This document shows, one piece after another, positions 1 to 10,874 of a stretch of 64,000 nucleotides of DNA. How positions within the stretch are numbered: the stretch's first letter is position 1; every line of letters begins with the position of its first letter. Location of the stretch: assembly GCA_021234155.1 (NCBI GenBank), contig JAJEKV010000035.1, positions 5,160,224 to 5,224,223 of the forward strand, in the 5' to 3' direction. The notes under the pieces were generated by a model that saw only the letters and a list, made by a program, of their open reading frames with translations, did not search any database and was not told the DNA's origin. Made by a program: the position numbers and the translations under genes. Source of the DNA: Isoetes taiwanensis (lineage: Eukaryota > Streptophyta > Lycopodiopsida > Isoetales > Isoetaceae).

Positions 1-1171
1 CAGCAGCAGGGGCAGGTAGTACCTCAGGGACCTGTCATTGTGTGTCGCTGAAGCTTCTCCGCTTGTTTGGAGCTCTATGCCGCCCGGCGTATTCGTCGAT
101 CTCTATCTCAGTCAGCTCTCGGTAGTCTTCAATTGTGGAGTCGACTCGTCTGAGGTCAATTCCCGCTCCTCTTGTTGGAGGTGGTGTCGAAGGCCTCGGC
201 ATTAAGATGCTCGTGGTCTTTCCACGGATCCCCATCTATTCCTGGAGGGCGAGGAACTCCTCCTCCGTTGGCAGCTCCCGCTCTTCCATCATTTGCCTGA
301 TGTTGCTGTAGGCCTGGATGTCGGAAGTCACTTCCCCTGTGTAGGTGTCGGCTTCCCTGACTTGAAGCGGAAAGTCTGAGACTCCCCGGACGATGAAGTC
401 ATCTAAGTCCGGTTGCGCCGTAGTTGGTGGAAGCGATTCATCCAGTGCGAGCTCCCTCTCCACGCATTGGGCGGGTTACGGATGTCGGCGAGGGAGTAAA
501 TACTCCTCTCCGTCGATGATGATAGGGGCTAGGCTTGTGATGCCTAGCCCAAGTGGGGGAGCACTCTGAGGTTCTGTCGGCTCTGCTCGAAGTTGACCAG
601 CTCCTCTTACGCTTGTCGCCCGTTCCTCCTCTGAGTCTAGCTTCGGTGTACTCTTAGGTCGTCCGACTCCTCTTCTTCCTCTCTTCCTTCTTGCTCTTCT
701 TTGATGCTTTGCAAAAGCATCACGCTCTTCTGCTTTCGGGCTGCTATGGGGTCCACCTCCATGGGAGGAATAGAGGATTGCCCCCAATGGGTTTTCGACG
801 CGGTGGGATAGGAAAATAGCTAAAGGCGGCGTGTAGGAGAAATACTTGGTCTGTTAGGCTGTCCGGGGACCATGTAGTCCCAGTAGCCTCTGCGCCTTGT
901 TAGTTAAGTACTTGGCGATGTTGGGGACATCACCCAAGGCTGCTTGAAGGGATGGGCGGGGGACAAAATAGCCTATGCAAGGGGGGAGCTGGACGAGAGA
1001 GGGTCCTACCCTAGCTTGGAATTCTGCTAAGACTTGTCTATATGCTGGGGTTGCATTCAGAGTGGCTTGCACATCTATTTCTTTCCCAAAGACTCGGAAG
1101 ATGTCATTGACATCCGCCTCGGCAGCATGGGCACTGGCGCTGTACCATCGCCTGAAGTCAGCAGTGGCCAT
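1..1171 (-). pseudogene. unrecognised protein, one frame broken by four stops, runs off left edge
   Basis: Reading from the ATG at 1171, a single frame stays open to base 1 except for stops at 856-854 (TAA), 478-476 (TAA), 238-236 (TAG) and 37-35 (TGA). There are no frameshifts in about 390 codons. The N-terminal block (MATADFRRWYSASAHAAEAD) looks globular. A basic stretch follows (RRARRKRGRRGVGRPKS, with an AT-hook-like GRPK core), then acidic segments, which suggests a nuclear or nucleic-acid-binding protein. I recognise no family. It lies behind a TATA box and leader that match those of the H3-like gene at 9.6-10.9 kb, so the two units probably share an origin. The stops may be C-to-T decay of Gln or Arg codons. 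A readthrough or recoded gene is possible but less likely. Confidence 0.5.
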
Positions 1172-1300
1172 TGATCTAGCGAAGAAGAGAGTATCAAACG
1201 GATGCAGAAGCGCCTCAGGGAGCTGGAAGATCGCCTAAGCAGTGGAGAGCAAACTTACAGGGTGCTAAATGAGAAATGGAGGACCTATTTATAGAAAAGG
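1172..1300 (-). promoter_or_regulatory. TATA box and 5' leader shared with the H3-like gene
   Basis: On the minus strand TATAAATAG lies at 1293-1285. It is followed by CTCATTT, a TGCTCTCC block and AGGCGATCTTC at 1236-1226, then the ATG at 1171. The leader at 10983-10875 has the same elements in the same order and at nearly the same spacing. A telobox-like AAACCCTA (minus strand: TAGGGTTT) is just upstream at about 1305. TATA placement and conserved order mark this as a real core promoter. Confidence 0.55.
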
Positions 1301-1483
1301 GAAAAACCCTAATTTTTGGATGACCTAGAATTTACTGAGATTGGGTGATTCTGATCTATTAAAGGGTGCAATTGCGAGTTTGAAGACTACTTCTAGGGTT
1401 TGAGCATGCTAGGATGGATTAATGAACCTATTACAACAAATTGGAGGTCATTTGAATGTGGCATGGTGAAGAAAATGCTGAGA

Positions 1484-1551
1484 GGTCTCACACGTTGCGC
1501 CCAGACCGATAATGAAAAGTTCATTTTCTGCCCTGGCGCGACGTGTGAGAC
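1484..1551 (+). repeat. 68-bp covarying hairpin element, copy 1
   Basis: The outer arms GTCTCACACGTTGCGCC and GGCGCGACGTGTGAGAC pair almost perfectly, with one T/G wobble. An inner stem reads AATGAA-AAG-TTCATT. The element is about 190 bp upstream of the TATA box of the minus-strand unit at 1-1171. Confidence 0.7.
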
Positions 1552-1717
1552 ATGGGCTCTAAATGGGTTAAACTTGATCTTATATTATAATGTTATACCG
1601 TAATTCTTGGATCAAGCCCTAATTTCAATGTTCGAGATCATCTGAGTGCATCCGAAGGCCGAGATTTATTGAACGACTTACCATCACCATGATTGGTTGT
1701 AGTTTGATCTCTTAAGG

Positions 1718-3085
1718 GGAAAGGTAAAGGAAAAAGGGGGGAAAGGAAAAGGGAAGAGACAAGAGAGAATGTGAAGGGCGAAAAGGCACGGGAAAAGGGA
1801 GAAAAGCAAAGGGAAAAGGGTGGGGATAAGAGAGGAGAAAAAGGCATGAAAAAATGAAAAGGGAAAGAAGAAAGAAAAGGGAAGGGGGAAAAGGTACCTG
1901 GAGAAAGGGCACGAGGGAAAAGGGAAGAGATAAAGTGGTAAAGGGAAGAGGAAAGGGCACGGGAAAAAAAGGAAGAAGGAAAGATTGAAGAAAGGGAAAA
2001 GGAAGGAGGAAAAAAGCATGGAAAAAGGGAAGAAAAAAAGGGCATGGGAAAAGGGAGAAGAGCATTGAAGAAAGGAAAAAGGAAGGGAAAAAAGGAAAAA
2101 GAAAAGGAAAAGGAAAAGGAGAGAAGGAGAGAGGGAAATGGAGGGGAAAAAGTGCATCGAGAAAAGGGGAAGAGTAAAAGGTTGGGAAAATGAGGAAGAG
2201 GGAAGGGAAAAAGGAGAACAAGAAAAGGATGGGGAGAAGGGAAGAAATAAGGGAAAGTGAGAAGAAAGAAAAAGGAAAGGGAAAAGGGAACCTAAAAAAA
2301 AGGCATGAGAAAAAGGGAAAAAGGTAAACAAGAAAAGGGAAGGGGGAAAGGGCATGAGATAAAAGGGAAGAGGAGAACGGCGGAGAAATAGAAAAAAGAA
2401 AAGGAAAAAAAGGGGGGGAAGAGAGAAAGGGTGGGAAAAAGAGGAAAATGAGTATAGGAAAATAAGAAAAGAAAACAAATGTGGAAAGGCATGGGAAAAG
2501 GGAAAAGGAAAAGGAAAGGAAGGAAAAAGGGCACGAGGAAAGGATCGGTAAAGGAGGAAAACAGGAAAAAAATCCATTAGGAAAGGGAAAAAGGAAGGAA
2601 AGCGCGGGAGCAAGGGAGAAGAGGAAGAAAACATGGGAAAAGGAAAAGAGAAAAGAAAAAGGAAGGGGAAAAAGAAGAAAAAATTGCACGGGAAAAAGAG
2701 AAGTGGGAAAGGGTGGGAAAAGGAGGAAAAGGAAAGCACAGGAAAAATAGAAAGAAGAAAGGGGTGGAAAAAAAGGGAAGGAAAAAAGGGCGTAAGAGAA
2801 GAGAAATGGAATTGAAAAAAGGAGGGAAAAGGGAAAAAAGGGGAGAGGGTACGGGAAAAAGGAAAAGAGGAAAATAGGAAAAGGGAAGAGAAAAAGAGAA
2901 CATAGAAAAATGGAAGGGAGAAAGGGTGAGGAGATGGGAAAAGGGAAGGTAAAAAGGGCATGAAAAACGGGAGGGGAAAAAAAACTAAAAAGAAAAAGAA
3001 AAGTGTATAGAAAATAAGAAAAAGTGAAATACGGGATAGAGCAAAAGGGAAAGGGAAACAGAAAGGGAAAGGTATAGGGCTTTTC
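1718..3085 (+). repeat. 1.4-kb polypurine/polypyrimidine block
   Basis: The plus strand is almost entirely A and G, built from irregular GGGAAAAGG-type units with only scattered C or T. The long minus-strand open frames here (up to 425 codons of Phe, Ser, Pro and Leu) are products of composition, not genes. Such tracts can form triplex DNA and are prone to length change. Confidence 0.85.
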
Positions 3086-3124
3086 TCACTACAGCCAAAA
3101 ACATTTATAGGCTCTCAACTTACG

Positions 3125-3151
3125 CCCAGCAACGCTGGGTACCATTACTAG
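3125..3151 (+). mobile_element. Helitron 3' terminus
   Basis: A perfect short hairpin (CCCAGC-AAC-GCTGGG, 3125-3139) is followed 8 bases later by terminal CTAG (3148-3151) and a host T. Helitrons end with a hairpin 10-12 bp before CTRR and insert between A and T. The same hairpin and end occur at 5635-5661. The 5' TC end was not found. Confidence 0.55.
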
Positions 3152-3950
3152 TTTCATTATAATACTACGCATGTTGTTCTCAACACATTTAGACTAATGC
3201 AATCCTAATCGTGTTATTTCATTACAAGGCGATTATCATGGACGTTCTTCAACACCCTTTGCATTATAAAAGGGGAATGTACAACTACACATCAAAAATA
3301 CTGAAATTAATGGATAAGGATTCAAACAAAAGAAAGATGGAAAATATACAACACATTCAAGAAATTGGATTTCATTTGTTTCATAGTCCTTATGCTTTAA
3401 TTCTAGCTCAACAATGTCTTTTGAATCAACAAGTCTGTAGTGGACAAACTTTGAAGCAAAACTTTGAAGCATTACTTTCTGGTAATATTTAAAATGTAAA
3501 ATCTCTGACAATCTTACTTGATCAGACCGACAGCACCGGAAATAAAGCTAGAAGCTTCTGTTGGAGAAGCAGAAACTAAAGAAGGGGCAAGACCATTGAG
3601 CTCAGCCACTTCGGATTGCGCCATCATCTGCAAAATGAACATGACAAATATTACTGCTTATAAAATGTCAAGCAACAACCAGAAAACAGATCAAGGAAAT
3701 AAGCTAACCTTAGGAGTAAGAACGCTGGCCTCACTAATAGCATAGACCATTTGCAGGTTCTGACTGTGCTGATCCTGAAATTGATGGTGATCACAAAACA
3801 GAAGCAGAAAAAGAAAACTAAGTTCAAAGCAGGCTGTTAAGGCTAAAAGTTAACATCTGTAAAGAGAACTTGAAAAAGCAAACCTACACAGATTATGATG
3901 TAGCAATGATAACAACAAAACATGAGGAGCATTGTAGAATGCACATTGGA
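3152..3950. other. no recognisable feature
   Basis: AT-rich sequence with short open frames on both strands. None has a recognisable motif, splice context or codon pattern. Confidence 0.4.
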
Positions 3951-3984
3951 AACGAGCACCAGAAGTGCTACAAAAAATTATTGG

Positions 3985-5612
3985 CAACGTATAATATTAT
4001 ACTCTTGTGGGACAGATTGAGACAGCTAGGGACCCCCGTCGACTTGCAGAATGCTATATACAGACTATACGAGGCTTGCTCCGGTCGTCTCACACACGTC
4101 GGGGAGCCCGTTGTTAGTAGCATTGGGGTGCGCCCGGTGCCCCTCTATCCCCGACGGCTCTTGGCACACATACATTGACCGTAGAAGAATGGCTAGCCGA
4201 GCACGGGAAGGCGTTGATGCACCACATAATCCGGCAACTCATATATGCCGATGATGTTGACCTGCTCGCATATACCCCTGGAAGGACATGCAACGCCACC
4301 GGATGCTTTGGACACTTTCACGCCAATTCACCGACATGAGAGTTAACTTGGCCAAGACAAAGGGTGCCGCTTCCCTCATTCACTTACCGAGGGGCGGGTA
4401 GTGGAGGTGGCTCGATCCCTATAAGTATTTGGGCATTGAGTTTTCTACTACCACACACCGGGATGCATCCATCGTTCTGAGGTCCCACCGCAGTTTGGAA
4501 AGCCCCGTATGCAATGCAAAACAACAGATCCTGAGGCGTAGCCAGATGCATGGGGTCACCGAGGCACACTTGTTCGAGGGCCTTGGTTGAACCGGTCCTC
4601 CTCTATGGGGCAGAAGTATGGGGGCGATGATATCCCTCACCACTTGGAACGATCTAAAGCAGTACGAAGTCCTTCTTGGCCCTGCACCGGGAGTGAAGTC
4701 CACGGTCCCATATCGATCTTGCTCCGAGAGGCGCTTCCTTCCATTCTGAGAGCTGCACCGAACGTCACATTATTTACTTCCGAGAAGGTGGTGGCTATGG
4801 ATGAAGCCCGGCTGCCCAACCTTGCTTTGGCGGTGGCGATGGGCCCTTGATGACTCAAAGCTTCTTTGGAAAGACAAGCAAGCCCGGTCATCCTCGCTAT
4901 GGAATGTGCGGGCACACGGATGTGGACCATGCATACATCGGCGAAGAAACGCGTTGCCTTGAAGCGATGCTTGGATGCTTGCTTCATGGCCAAGCTTTGG
5001 GATACTGAGGCCCCATCACATGTCAAGGTGGCAAATTATCGACGGCGGTTAATCCCATGCTCACGAGGGGCCCACACCACTACCTGCGCACCCATCTACC
5101 CATGAAAAAGCAGAGTGATTGCTTCCATTCGCGACAGTGCACACCACCTCCGCATTGAGACGAGGGAGATGGATTCGGGGCCGCGCGTGAGGCGCGTAGT
5201 CCGCCGCCGATCTTTGCAGCGATTGAGGATGAAAGTCACGCCCTCGGGCTGTCCATACCAAAGATATCCGGGCTCGGTATGCTCGGTTAGGTGTGCCCCA
5301 TCGGGCCTTGCATGAGCTACTGAGCCACGGCCTCAGAGGGCTTGTTGGGATCGTGGGGGAGGTAATGGATCTGCGGACTTCGATTATGCCCCCCGTCCCA
5401 GCATTAACCTCACTTTGTACTTGTGATTATGTATATAAGCTGTGCAAGATGTCGGCATCCTTATTGCTACTAAGGTTTTTCCCGAAAACCCTTGAGGCGG
5501 GGTTTTTAATCTGGTAGTATCGCTTTCTTTGCTCTCTCTTTGTACTTGGGTCCCATAGGCCAGTTGGTCTCCGTGGACGATAAAATCATATTCTATTCTA
5601 TTCTCTCCTGTC
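3985..5612 (+). pseudogene. decayed LINE reverse transcriptase
   Basis: A frame at 4005-4130 reads WDRLRQLGTPVDLQNAIYRL and then THVGEPVVSSIGVR, the region before the RQGCPLSP block of non-LTR reverse transcriptases. After a shift the next frame gives YIDR and WLAEHGK. A third frame at 4240-4275 gives QLIYADDVDLLAY, with the catalytic YADD box. Downstream sequence is coding-like but broken many times. The 3' end (gtggacgataaaatcatatt followed by ttcta repeats near 5580-5612) looks like a LINE tail ending in simple repeats rather than poly(A). Endonuclease sequence is absent, so the copy is 5'-truncated and dead. Confidence 0.7.
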
Positions 5613-5634
5613 ATTTACAAGTTCCCAATCTACC

Positions 5635-5661
5635 CCCAGCAACGCTGGGCACCCTTACTAG
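5635..5661 (+). mobile_element. Helitron 3' terminus
   Basis: Hairpin CCCAGC-AAC-GCTGGG (5635-5649), then CACCCTTACTAG ending at 5661, and T. It is nearly identical to the end at 3125-3151, so two Helitrons of one family ended here. The decayed LINE lies just inside this end, as captured or inserted cargo. Confidence 0.55.
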
Positions 5662-5766
5662 TCAATCTAGGTGATCTAAGGTTGTAATTCTACTGAACTC
5701 GTCGAGTTAGGCAGAATTGACCCCTTATTTGGTCGATTTGGAGCTGCTTTGGGCATTTTTGGGCAT

Positions 5767-5834
5767 GGTCTCACACGTTGCGCCCAGCCCGAAAATGAGA
5801 TTCTCATTTTCTGTCCTGGCGCGACGTGTGAGAC
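5767..5834 (+). repeat. 68-bp covarying hairpin element, copy 2
   Basis: Same outer arms as the other three copies. The inner stem is AATGAGA-T-TCTCATT, different from copies 1 and 3 but still fully paired. It lies 3' of the truncated H3-like copy. Confidence 0.7.
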
Positions 5835-5978
5835 ATCGTCTCAATTTTTGCTCAAAAGTCCAATTTGATCAAAACAAAAGCTAGAATTCAATATCTTAAC
5901 CTAGTTAAGCAAGATTGAACACATTATTTACACAAAAATTCTTTATATTAACAAAAATTTTCATTATTTACAAGAAGT

Positions 5979-6518
5979 TCAAGGGCGTTCTCCCTTGATG
6001 TGTGCGCCAAAAAACATATCACGCCTCATGGCGTGACCCTCTTGGCGTGAACCGTGCAGCCGTCAATCCTCGAAATGCTTTGACTATTTTAAGCCTCTGG
6101 CGCCTTACAGTGACACCGCGACATTTCATCGGTCACCCGCATGTCCGTGTTGTACTCCTGCATGACTTCTCGGACCAAGCGTTGAAACGGTGCCCGGGGA
6201 ATCAAGAGTCCATAACTTCGTTGGAAGTGCCGGATTTCTTTGAGGGCTCTCTGCTCCTTCTGCTTGCTCTTGGTCCGCTTCTTTCCTGGTGCTCTGGGAG
6301 GCTTGGGCTTGGGTGGCGGCGGCTTCAGGGCCTGGCTTTTTGTCGGGCGTCCGCCTTCAATTGTTCTCACCCTGTGCTCCTGGTAGTAAGCGTTGTACGC
6401 CTCCCACTTCGCCATATAGGCGTTGTGCTCCTTAATCTTCTTCTGATAGACCTTGACCGGGTCTATCACGTACGCCTCCCGTTGGGGTCGCGGGGCTTTA
6501 ACTCTATCCCACGTCGGA
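5979..6518 (-). pseudogene. divergent histone H3 variant, 5'-truncated copy A
   Basis: The minus strand encodes a Pro/Lys-rich tail ([19 protein letters not shown]) and then an H3 fold: [36 protein letters not shown]. This aligns with the alphaN helix, alpha1 and loop 1 of H3 ([24 protein letters not shown]). After VTDE the frame shifts. The rest of the fold is found in pieces: HFED, VHAKRVT and IKGER up to the stop near 5979. LLIP.APF resembles centromeric H3, but loop 1 has the normal H3 length. The 5' part ends at about 6518, where a gypsy integrase begins on the other strand. The lesions differ from those in copy B at 9.6 kb, so the ancestor was intact. Confidence 0.8.
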
Positions 6519-7123
6519 ATCCAGACACTTGGCACAACCCCGTGTCAAAAGTGGAAGTTTTGCAGCAGATGTTGGCCGATATGCAGCAGCTCGTGGAAGA
6601 GGTTCGAGGGTATCTGCTAGCAGCAAGAAGTGGACAAAAGAGCATCGCCGACAAGCATCGAACAGTTAGAGAGTTCCAAGTTGACGACCATGTTTGGTTG
6701 AAGATCAAGGTAAAGCAGGCGAAGCTCAGGATCGGGAATTGCAAGAAGCTTGCTCCAAGGTGGGCTGGACCCTTTAGAATAGAAAAGAGAGTAGGTAATC
6801 AATCCTACAAGCTAGACTTGCCAGCACACCTAAAGATTCATAAGGTCTTCCACGTGAGTTTGTTGAAGAAGCACACTCCAAATCCAGACGAAGTCTTGGA
6901 CACTCCAACGTTGTTGGAAATGATTCTTGATAAAGCTTTCAAGAAAACAAGGAGGTCAGAGTTCCTCCAATACTTGGTCAAGTGGAAACACTTACCAGTG
7001 GAAGATGCGACATGGGTACTTAAGAAAGATCTAGTAAAGCAGTACCCCCAGTTTATGGAGCAATGGGACGGCAAGGTCATCTCCGAAGAAATCGGCTCAG
7101 GCATGTCGATTTGTGTAGATTAA
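6519..7123 (+). pseudogene. Ty3/gypsy integrase C-terminus with chromodomain (fragment)
   Basis: The frame 6540-7123 encodes the 3' end of a gypsy pol. It has the integrase C-terminal region (ADKHRTVREFQVDDHVWLK, LAPRWAGPFRI, YKLDLPAHLKIHKVFHVS) followed by a chromodomain (FLQYLVKWKHLPVEDATWV). Chromodomains of this position guide chromovirus integration to histone-marked chromatin. Protease, reverse transcriptase, RNase H and the integrase core are missing, cut off where the antisense H3-like copy starts. The open frame continues upstream through antisense H3 sequence by chance. A polypurine tract and LTR follow at 7976-9508, so this is the 3' end of one element. Confidence 0.85.
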
Positions 7124-7988
7124 TTCTATGTATAGTTAAGATTAATCTACGCATGCAACCTATGCTAGGTATGGGTCGCATGCGTTGTGACCGATGATGA
7201 GACCATTACGGTGATCTCTAGGGCGTGGTGTAATGTCAATGTAGGCATGACCGCGTTTCCGCTTGGGCGAGTGGAAGGTAGATTAGAAAGTCTACTTCTG
7301 TCCCACGGAAGTAGACGACCTCGAGAGAAATGAGGTCATGAAGGAATGCACTGATAGGAAAAGCACCTCTAGCCCCATATATGCTTTGATAGGAGGAATC
7401 AGGCCTTCGCGCCCCATATACGGGAAGGACCTATCCTCCACGCTGGGCAACTAGGGTGTAGGCATGAGCGGCATATAGGCATATAGGCGCTGTCTCCGCG
7501 GCCATAATGGAAGATTCACCCTCTTCCTACGCCGGGAGATTAGCCATGCATCCATGTAGATAGGTAACCAAAATTTTATTAATAATTAAAATGGTACTAA
7601 CATAGTGTCGACCTGCAGGCCAATAGAGCGCTTCGGAGGGCAAGGAGGTCGAGCTACGAAGACTTGCAACACAAATTTTGTAAGAATGTGTTGCAAGGAA
7701 TGAAGAGTACCTAGAACAATAATTATGAAATGTTAAAATTTTTGATAAACTAAATTGTCGTGATAAGTAAACTATCGAGTAACTTGCTTAAAGATGTTAT
7801 GCATTGATAAGTTATTTCATAATATAATGGCGTGATAATGTTCTAAAAATATTACCTTAAGGTAATCTTAATAAATGTGTAAGTATTATAGTAGTTATCG
7901 TATGTATCAGGTTGATTGCAGATTAAGATGATCCCAAGGTGGGGAGACCCGCGATGCTGCGGACAGCATCATTTCAAGGTGGGGAGAA
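7124..7988 (+). other. gypsy 3' untranslated region ending in a polypurine tract
   Basis: About 860 bp without coding sequence between the chromodomain stop and the LTR. It ends in AAGGTGGGGAGAA (7976-7988), directly before the LTR start TGTGATG. This is the place and composition of the plus-strand primer of an LTR element. A near copy of the tract lies about 37 bp upstream. Confidence 0.6.
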
Positions 7989-9508
7989 TGTGATGTTCGG
8001 GGACGATATCTCACGGTCCCGGGGCGTCGATCTTTATCTTGCCGCCAAATCATGTACACGCCACTCCGACTGACGTGTACGCCGACATGTAGCCAAGTGG
8101 GTAGCCCCTAGGGGGCAACTTGCTAAGAATGTGCATTAGTATTAATGTGCACATTTACCAATGTACACATTAATGTGGGGGTACTTTTCCATATGGACAC
8201 CTTATGCCAAGTGGGCCATACCCAAGTGTGCAATTAATGTGCACATTTACCAATGTACACATTAATGTGGGCATATTTTGCCACCTAGCCATTAAAGGCA
8301 AGTGGGCCCATTCCCAATTATCCCACATGCCAAAAGGGGATAATTGGAAACCCTAGCCAACCCCTTGTCTATTTAAGAAGGGAAACCCTAACTTGCCCAT
8401 TTTTCGTTTCTAGGGTTTTAGAGCTCTGTTTTGGCTGCCTCAAGAGACAAAACCGCCTCCCAGACTCTGACTGAGGGAATTGCACCATTAGTTTCCCTTG
8501 ATTCGAGCGTTTCAGCAGGATGGTCGAACTCAGGTCAGGAGGAGCCACTCAAGGATTAGGTATTTGGCCAATTAAATAGTCTAAACCCTATTTCAGTCAT
8601 AGAAGCAGTAGATTTAGCCTATTAAATTGCCCATAGCAGCCTTCTAGATCTCTAGATACCAGATTCTAACTAAAGAACCTAACTCTATGATATAGATTAG
8701 ATATAGTTCTTTAGTTCTTCTGTGATGTATATAGATGATGTATCTCTATGAACTCCTTGTATTGGGAAGGGGGGTAGAGACCTAAAGCTTGGTAGTAGAT
8801 GCTCCTAGATTAGCCTCTCTAGCACACTATAGATTCGGCCTGTGTACAAGAACCAAACTTGGTTGTGGGTGAAGGGGCCAGACTGGCTAAGAAGGAGATT
8901 CGTGTCCTGACTCTTGAACGATCCCTCTGGTGTGTAAGGCCTACCGGGGATCATTGTGACTAGGTCTAATGGCTTACCACCGAAGTGTGGGGTAAGGCAT
9001 GGGCTCGACACCCCGTGAAGTGGTGTTCATGACTTTCCATTGGGTTCGGTCGAATAAGGGCGGTGGCCCTCTAGTCACCTTGAGTCGATGGAGATCTCTG
9101 AGGGAGTGATCCCTACCGCCCCATCGGGCGGGGAGATGCAACCCGGGAATAGCCCCTTTGGCTATGCATCCCGAGGCTCTGATCAGTCCCGACACTTTTC
9201 AGCCTATTCTGCAAAGTGTGCACAGGAGGGGTGGATGGAGTGGACAACCCTATGCCATGTTCATATGCCAGCCAAATCCATTGTCATGAATTCTGTCTGC
9301 AACGAACTCTGGAGACCCAAGCCGTCAGTCACCCCCCTTGAGTCTGAGCCTTGGGTAGGATTTCCCCTTATGTATTGTGCTCATCTTGTCTATGCAGATG
9401 TGATGGACCACCCTTCGAGGTGGATATGTGCTTGTGTTATATACTGACGTGTATGTTTACGCTTCCGCAGCTAGGTAGGCCCTGAGGGAGACGGGGTAAA
9501 ATGACCCA
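7989..9508 (+). mobile_element. gypsy 3' LTR, truncated
   Basis: Begins TGTGATGTTC after the polypurine tract. From about 8050 it matches, in opposite orientation, the complete LTR at 11541-13407: the gtacacgccactccgactga block, the aatgtgcacatttaccaatg repeats, a TATA-like CTATTTAAG near 8376 and the ggggtaaaatgaccc block. The last part present in the other LTR (about 140 bp, ending CGTCACA) is missing. The sequence changes at 9509 to the 3' flank of H3-like copy B. Short open frames inside are not genes. Confidence 0.75.
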
Positions 9509-9554
9509 CAAAAATTCTTTATATTAACAAAAATTTTCATTATTTACAAGAAGT

Positions 9555-10874
9555 TCAAGGGCGTTCTCCCTTGATGTGTCTGGCCAAAAACATATCCTGC
9601 CTCATGAGCGTGACCCTCTTCGCGTGAACTGTGCAGACCGTCGAATCCTCGAAATGCTGCACTATTTTCGCCTCTGCTGCCTCCTGTGACCGCAAGAAGA
9701 TTTCATCCGGTTACCCGCATGTCCGTGTTGTACTCCTGCATGACTTCTCGGACCAAGCGTTGAAACGGTGCCCGGGGAATCAAGAGTCCATAACTTCGCT
9801 GGAAGTGCCGGATTTCTTTGAGGGCTCTCTGCTCCTTCTGCTTGCTCTTGGTCCGCTTCTTTCCTGGTGCTCTGGGAGGCTTGGGCTTGGGTGGCGGCGG
9901 CTTCGTGGGCTGGCTTTTTGTCGAGGCGTCGCCTTCAATTGTTCTCACCACGTGCTCACGGTAGTAGCGTTATGCGCCTCACACTTAAGCCATATAGGCG
10001 TTGTGCTCCTTAATCTTCTTCGATAGACCTTGACCGGGTCTATCCCGTGCGCCCTCCGTTGGGGTCAGCGGGGCTTTAACTCTATCCCGCGTCGGAAAAA
10101 AGTGGGGGCTTTGGCGCTTGCGGGGCTGTTCTTCTTCCTTTCGGGGGCTGCAAGCTCGGTACTTCCTTCTCCACGACCGGGGGTTTTGAAGAGCTTGCCC
10201 CAGTGTTGGGGACGTAATCTTCGTCCGAAGTCGTCGGTAGAAGCGGGTGTCTTTCGCTGATGGCTCGTTGATGATTCTTGGGACCCATCCTTTACGTTCG
10301 CTTCCCAACCTTCACAACTTTTCTCTTGCCGCCTTAATGGCTTTGGCCTTCTTCCTCTTGGCTCGCCCATTGCGGATGGCTTTTTTTATCGTCTGCTTTG
10401 TCTCTTTGTCCTCTTCTTTTCCTTAACTTTCTTAAGAGTTGCAATGGCAAAAATAGCGCTCCTTGGCTTCATACTTTTCTCTTGCGTGAAGGCCTTCATG
10501 TCTGCTTCCTCCAGCGGGGCTAAGCCCGGCTGCCGGCTCCTCTCTCTCCTCCTCCTCCTCCTGCTGAGGCCGGGCCCCAACCTCGAGTTGCTCTTGGCGA
10601 TCGGCTGCCCCTAAGCGCTCCGTTCCTCCTGCTCCTCCTCTCCTCTTGACCCATCTCTTGAGAATCATTTGCATAATGTCAGGCGCTCCTCCTCTATGAC
10701 CTCCATCACCTTTGGTTAAGCTCGTCCAGATCCTGCCTCCCTCATCATTGGAAGAAGATTAAGCCTTCTTGGGAAAAGCGTTCTTGCAGATATCCTCTGA
10801 ATCAGGCGGGGTCAGTCCCTGGAGGATCCCGGCGTCGGCGGGGGGCTTCTGGCGATCTGCTTTGTGCGGACCAT
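9555..10874 (-). pseudogene. divergent histone H3 variant with very long N-terminal region, copy B
   Basis: The minus-strand ATG at 10874 opens MVRTKQIARSPPPTPG, close to the H3 tail start MARTKQTAR. A long low-complexity region rich in Glu, Lys, Arg and Pro follows, in several frames, through about 10000. Then come [20 protein letters not shown] and [15 protein letters not shown] (frame of 9951-9703). After a one-base shift the fold ends with [28 protein letters not shown] and [10 protein letters not shown] before the stop at 9555. This covers the whole H3 fold. TLMR.D is typical of centromeric H3, while the GER end and loop length are typical of H3. Several frameshifts make this copy non-functional as written. 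Introns in the tail are possible but would not mend the fold. Confidence 0.8.

Noticed and set aside
1684-2961. Minus-strand open frames up to 425 codons
   Set aside because: They consist of Phe, Ser, Pro and Leu from the polypurine tract and have no protein character.
6002-6535. Plus-strand N-terminal extension of the gypsy integrase frame
   Set aside because: It is the antisense of the H3-like copy A; the open frame there is chance.
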